A stretch of 64,000 nt of DNA from Castor canadensis (Eukaryota; Chordata; Mammalia; Rodentia; Castoridae): the NCBI RefSeq assembly GCF_047511655.1, contig NC_133389.1, positions 146,656,473-146,720,472 on the forward strand, read 5' to 3'. A program made the translations under genes and the position numbers. The stretch's first letter is position 1. Each line of letters begins with the position of its first letter. The notes below the pieces were generated by a model. The model saw only the letters and a list, made by a program, of their open reading frames with translations, did no database searches and had not been told where the DNA came from. Below are positions 60,121 to 64,000 of this stretch, in pieces.

Positions 60121-61429
60121 CATCCAATGAAAAAGCAATCATCCAAGTTTTCTCTGGTGAGGGAATTAAAGGATGTAGAGAAGGAACCTATCATAGCAGA
60201 AGAGGAATTTGGGGCACTAGTAAGAAAAACAAAGATGGCCTTTAAATGTTTTCTATGGGAATCTAATAGAATTTACATATGATAGACATCAACCATCCTA
60301 CTTTCTCAGTTTTTGCCATCTCTGAATATGTATGCTATTATCTACTTGATATCTCTTATTAAATCACCTTTGTTTTTTTCAATGTAAACTTGTCATATAA
60401 TTTTTAGGACATCTCAATGAGCTAGCTCTATCTTTTCTAACACACATTTAAAGAAATACATGTACAAAATTTAAAATGTCAATCCTTGTAGTAGTTAAAA
60501 TCATTTCACACATCACCAATAGTGTTGCTGAACTTACAAACACACAACACTGACAGGAAACCTGTGTCTACAGAGAAAAAAAAAAACACAAACACAGCAG
60601 ATGCTCAGCGTCAATCAGTCCTTAAGGTGACCTGGTGGACCTCCCCTAAGCAATGGGTCAACAGGTGGCCCCTAAGACCCAATGTGGGGGACTATCCTCA
60701 GATTGCCTAGGGCCTCCCAAAGCAGCAGTCTGGTGGCCTCTTCTGTATAGGGAACCACAGACCACCTTCCTCACACAGCCACCTTGTAGCTCCTCCTACT
60801 GTTCTACTTCTGACTTCTGATGTCACCAACAAGTAGAATACTTCTTCCACTCGAACATTCTTTACATACTCAGAATCTTTCTTTCAACAGGTATTTAAGT
60901 GCCAATTATGCTTTGGGTACTAATCTAGATCTTAAAAATAAAACAATTTTTTAAAAAGTCACATTCTATAGGAACTCTATCCTGCACCCTCCTATCCCTT
61001 CCCTATTCCTGAGCATGTCCACTTCCTTCCATCTTCTATCGAGGGAAGGACGGGGATTCCCTGGTCACTCTGGAGTATCTAAGACTGATTATGACACTTG
61101 GAGTGTGATCTTATCAACAAAAAGCTTAGACGGTCCTGGACACTTTTATCCACTTAATACAGGTTAAAACTACCCAGAATTTTGGGGCAGCCACTTCACT
61201 TTGTTCACTCATAATGAACTATAGTCATCAGCTAAAGACTTAAACCTTCTATCTATGCTGCTTAAATCCAAGATTCCCTAGCCTGTCTATATGTAGTTAT
61301 ATCTTTACTAGATATAGACTAATAAAGACTAGTATCAGACTTTATACTTTTCCTACTAAATTTCACTTTGTAAAAATAATTCCTTTTGTTTTTCTAGGAA
61401 AAGAGAATACCAATAGTCAAAGGCATCAC

Positions 61430-61590
61430 AGAAGCCATTTTGTCTAATCCCTTCATTTTATAGACAGGAAGATGTAGACAAGAGGAAAACAGTGACTTGC
61501 ATCAAACGGAAGTGGCAAAGGAGGAACCAGGCCCTGAAGCCCTGAGACAGATGTCCTGACCCCAAGTTGAATGTTCGTTACTCTGCATAG
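61430..61590 (-). mobile_element. MIR-like relic
   Basis: 'cattttatagacaggaagat', 'gtgacttgcatcaaacggaa', 'aggaaccaggccctgaagcc' resemble the reversed MIR order. Confidence 0.5.
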
Positions 61591-61642
61591 CCTGCCTTTC
61601 AGTAAATTTTAAATGTCTGTCAAGTCTAACACAACATTGCTT

Positions 61643-61835
61643 ATGGAGCGGGGGTTGGCAAACTATGGCCTGCAGGCTAAATCTGCTCCATCCCCTGGTT
61701 TTGTAAATAAGGTTTTATTAGAACACAGCTGTGCACATATATTTGTTGTTCATGGCTGTTTTCCTGCTATAATGGCAGAGTGGAAAAGGTGCCACAGAGA
61801 ATGCACAGTGGGCAGAGCCAAAAATACTATCCCTC
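61643..61835 (+). mobile_element. hAT-type (MER) DNA transposon relic
   Basis: 'ggggttggcaaactatggcc', 'tgcaggctaaatctgctcca', 'ggttttgtaaataaggtttt', 'attagaacacagctgtgca' and 'ggctgttttcctgctataat' match a common non-autonomous mammalian hAT element. Only one end is preserved. Subfamily not assigned. Confidence 0.75.
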
Positions 61836-62289
61836 ATAGAAAAATTCTGCCAGTTGCTGGTACCAAAAGTAGAAGGAAAATGCTACTTTATCAAAATATC
61901 TAGCTTAATATAAACCTTTTATGAAGAGCCTTCAAGGAAATATACTATGGGTACAATATCCTGGGGTGTATGCAACCTCAAGCAATGACCACAAGTACTA
62001 GGGATGAGCCACTTCAGCACCAATCTGCTGTGGTCACTTTTCTGCTGGGACTTTCATACACGAGGCACAGGAGCCACAAGGGTCACAGAGAGCTGAAACA
62101 TCAGGCAAATACCAAATGAGTTAATTTTCTTACAAAGACAACTGGCTGTAGTGTGGCTTTTAGTTTAAAAATGCAGGTTTTCTCTTACTTTAACTCTGAG
62201 TGTTTAATAATACTGCACTTACCAGAACGCATAATGATTTGTTTGTGTATGCATCCATAATACAGACATACTACACCCTGACCAGGCTG

Positions 62290-62378
62290 AGATGAGAAAC
62301 TGTCTTATTCATTTTTGTTTTCCAAGTCCAGAGCCTGGACTACAGGGGCTCAAGATACATTGTTAAATCAATGAGTGG
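62290..62378 (+). mobile_element. L2 LINE 3'-end fragment
   Basis: 'gtcttattcatttttgtttt', 'ccaagtccagagcctggact' and 'cattgttaaatcaatgagtg' fit the L2 3' terminus. Confidence 0.5.
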
Positions 62379-64000
62379 AGTTCTCTGATGTTCTTTAAAT
62401 AAAACCAATATTATTTACATTGGTTTTTGACACCTAGCAGAGTGAATAAATTTGAGCAAGTTTGCCAGGAGATGATATGAACAAATTAGGCCAATCCCTA
62501 AAAAGACCAGATTTTAAAACTGTCAGAAATCACACAAATGTATTAGGCTTAGCAAATTCACCTCTGTAAGATTTCCTAACATAGTATAGTTTGTTAAAAC
62601 AACGAAGACTTCAGTGATTGGTTCCTTTTCATAGCTGAATGTGGTAAAGAGAAGACAAGTGTTCCATGAAGAGTTAAACTGAAAAGCATAGCTCCTCTTT
62701 TTTTCTCTCAAGAGAGAAAAAGCTCATAGTTTCTCTAGGAGGAAATGTATCTTTAACTGGTTAGGGTTTTTATCTGCTGTTTTGATTTGTTTTGTTTTGT
62801 TTTTTTTAATTTTAGAAGCCTGGGTGGAGTCACTCTAAAGCTGAGACAGTCTTTAAACTTTGATTTGGTTAAAATCCAAAATTAAAAATTGCCTATCTGA
62901 GAGCAAGTTGTAGATTACAATTTATATCTCAGTCTAGCCAATTCAATAAAACATGTCACAGCAGGGTACATGGTGCATGTGGTTTCTGCAATGTCTTAGC
63001 AACCTCTTCCATATAAATAGTTAACATGACTCATATCACAGGGATCGTTTGTTACATTCCTGTTTTGCCAGTTAGGTTGGTTCCACAGCTAAAGGCTTGG
63101 CACGGAAATACAGAAACTCTGAACAACGGGTGTGTAGCTACATAACAGCTGCATCTGAGGGCATTTGTGAATAAGCACAGATGTCTGTAGGGTGGCCCTG
63201 GAGTTCTGAGTCCTAATGCTGATAGAGCATTTTAAACATTGTCACGTTGCTGGGCTGGCACACCACCCCAAGTTGATACATGTTACAATAGTGAATCTTA
63301 TTCCCCCATTCTTTATCCTTCAACTAAGATTCTCTAAGTGAGAACAAAGTACTTCAGTAAGTAGACTGTAAAATGAAAGAAGTCGAGGGCCTCAGGAAGT
63401 CACACCACCATCATTTCCTCCAAGTTTGGTCAGGCACACAAGGCCTAAGCTCCTTCTCATTGACCCACAGATATTTATAGCATCAAGTCACTAGTTCTTG
63501 AGCCACTTAAGAAGACCTAGTAGGTGAGTAAGGAATTTTGATATGATAAACAAAGTTGCACTTGATTATACCAAGCCAAAACCTAGCTAGATGATGAAGC
63601 ACCCTTCTTCGGCAAAGTTTGAGTTCTTCGGGTTATTTTGTGAATGTCTCTTTTGGAGGAAAACAAGTAGCATCATAAGTTTAACTTGAATCTTTACAGG
63701 TTTAATTTTGAGGCACTAATGTCAAGCTCAGGACTTTTTAGGGAGGAACTGACCGGTCATAGGCGAGAACTGCCGGCTATTTTATAAGCAAGGAAGAGGA
63801 AAACTCTTTCAGCAATCATCCTCCCTAGTTATTTTTATCTGCCTATCCCAGGAGAGTGATTACAAAAAGCACTCAACAGAAAGATATTACAGAAAGTTCT
63901 TAGGTCCCCAAACTAAAACTATTTGTACATATCTCCTCCCTAGTCTAAGTGTAGCTTTGCAAGACAGATGACTGATGTCATACTGGACTCATACTTACAC

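Noticed and set aside
63985..64000. Consensus-like splice donor (GTAAGTATG on the minus strand) at the extreme right edge
   Set aside because: The preceding two bases would be GT, whereas the upstream exon must end in the first two bases of a codon completed by G, expected to be Gly (GG|G). The exon itself would lie outside the window, so it cannot be supported.

Overview
This is a mammalian nuclear genomic window. It is AT-rich and almost entirely non-coding, with spliced genes, a CpG-island promoter, ancient L1M, L2, MIR, MaLR-LTR and hAT relics, and younger SINEs. The SINEs point to a rodent: there are ID-type tRNA-derived elements, B1-like (7SL-derived) monomers, and composites of a B1-like left part with an ID-like right part. 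I saw no murid B2 elements. The SINE set looks more like a non-murid rodent, for example the beaver/kangaroo-rat clade, but the species assignment is inference.

Two protein-coding genes are present, both on the minus strand. (1) STK17B (DRAK2 kinase) has its first coding exon at 104-269 (start codon 223-225). Its CpG-island promoter lies near 8.93-9.72 kb and the rest of the gene runs off the left edge. (2) HECW2 (NEDL2, a HECT-type E3 ubiquitin ligase) is represented by its last eight coding exons between 36,803 and 59,080. Together they encode the final 317 residues, nearly the whole HECT domain, with intact reading frame, splice sites and catalytic cysteine. Counting back from the stop codon reproduces human residue numbering (catalytic Cys1540, Arg1330, Glu1445), so the exon chain appears complete. 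The 5' part of HECW2 lies beyond the right edge.

Layout: 1-9 kb, STK17B 5' end and intron 1 (with an MLT1-type LTR pair); 8.9-9.7 kb, CpG island; 9.7-30.3 kb, intergenic, filled with SINEs, MaLR LTRs, L1M, L2, MIR and hAT relics; about 30.3-36.8 kb, SINE-free unique sequence interpreted as the long HECW2 3' UTR; 36.8-59.1 kb, HECW2 HECT exons and introns (with a 5S rRNA pseudogene); 59.1-64 kb, HECW2 intron sequence. The genes are tail-to-head: transcription through HECW2 proceeds toward the STK17B promoter. They act in different processes (ubiquitylation and apoptosis/T-cell kinase signalling) and I see no evidence of a shared pathway.

I found no previously undescribed system. The observations most worth checking are a 47-nt perfect purine-pyrimidine alternating tract just upstream of the HECW2 catalytic exon, the isolation of the catalytic cysteine in a last exon 10.7 kb from the rest of the HECT domain, the STK17-HECW paralogous linkage, and a possible antisense transcript at the STK17B CpG island.
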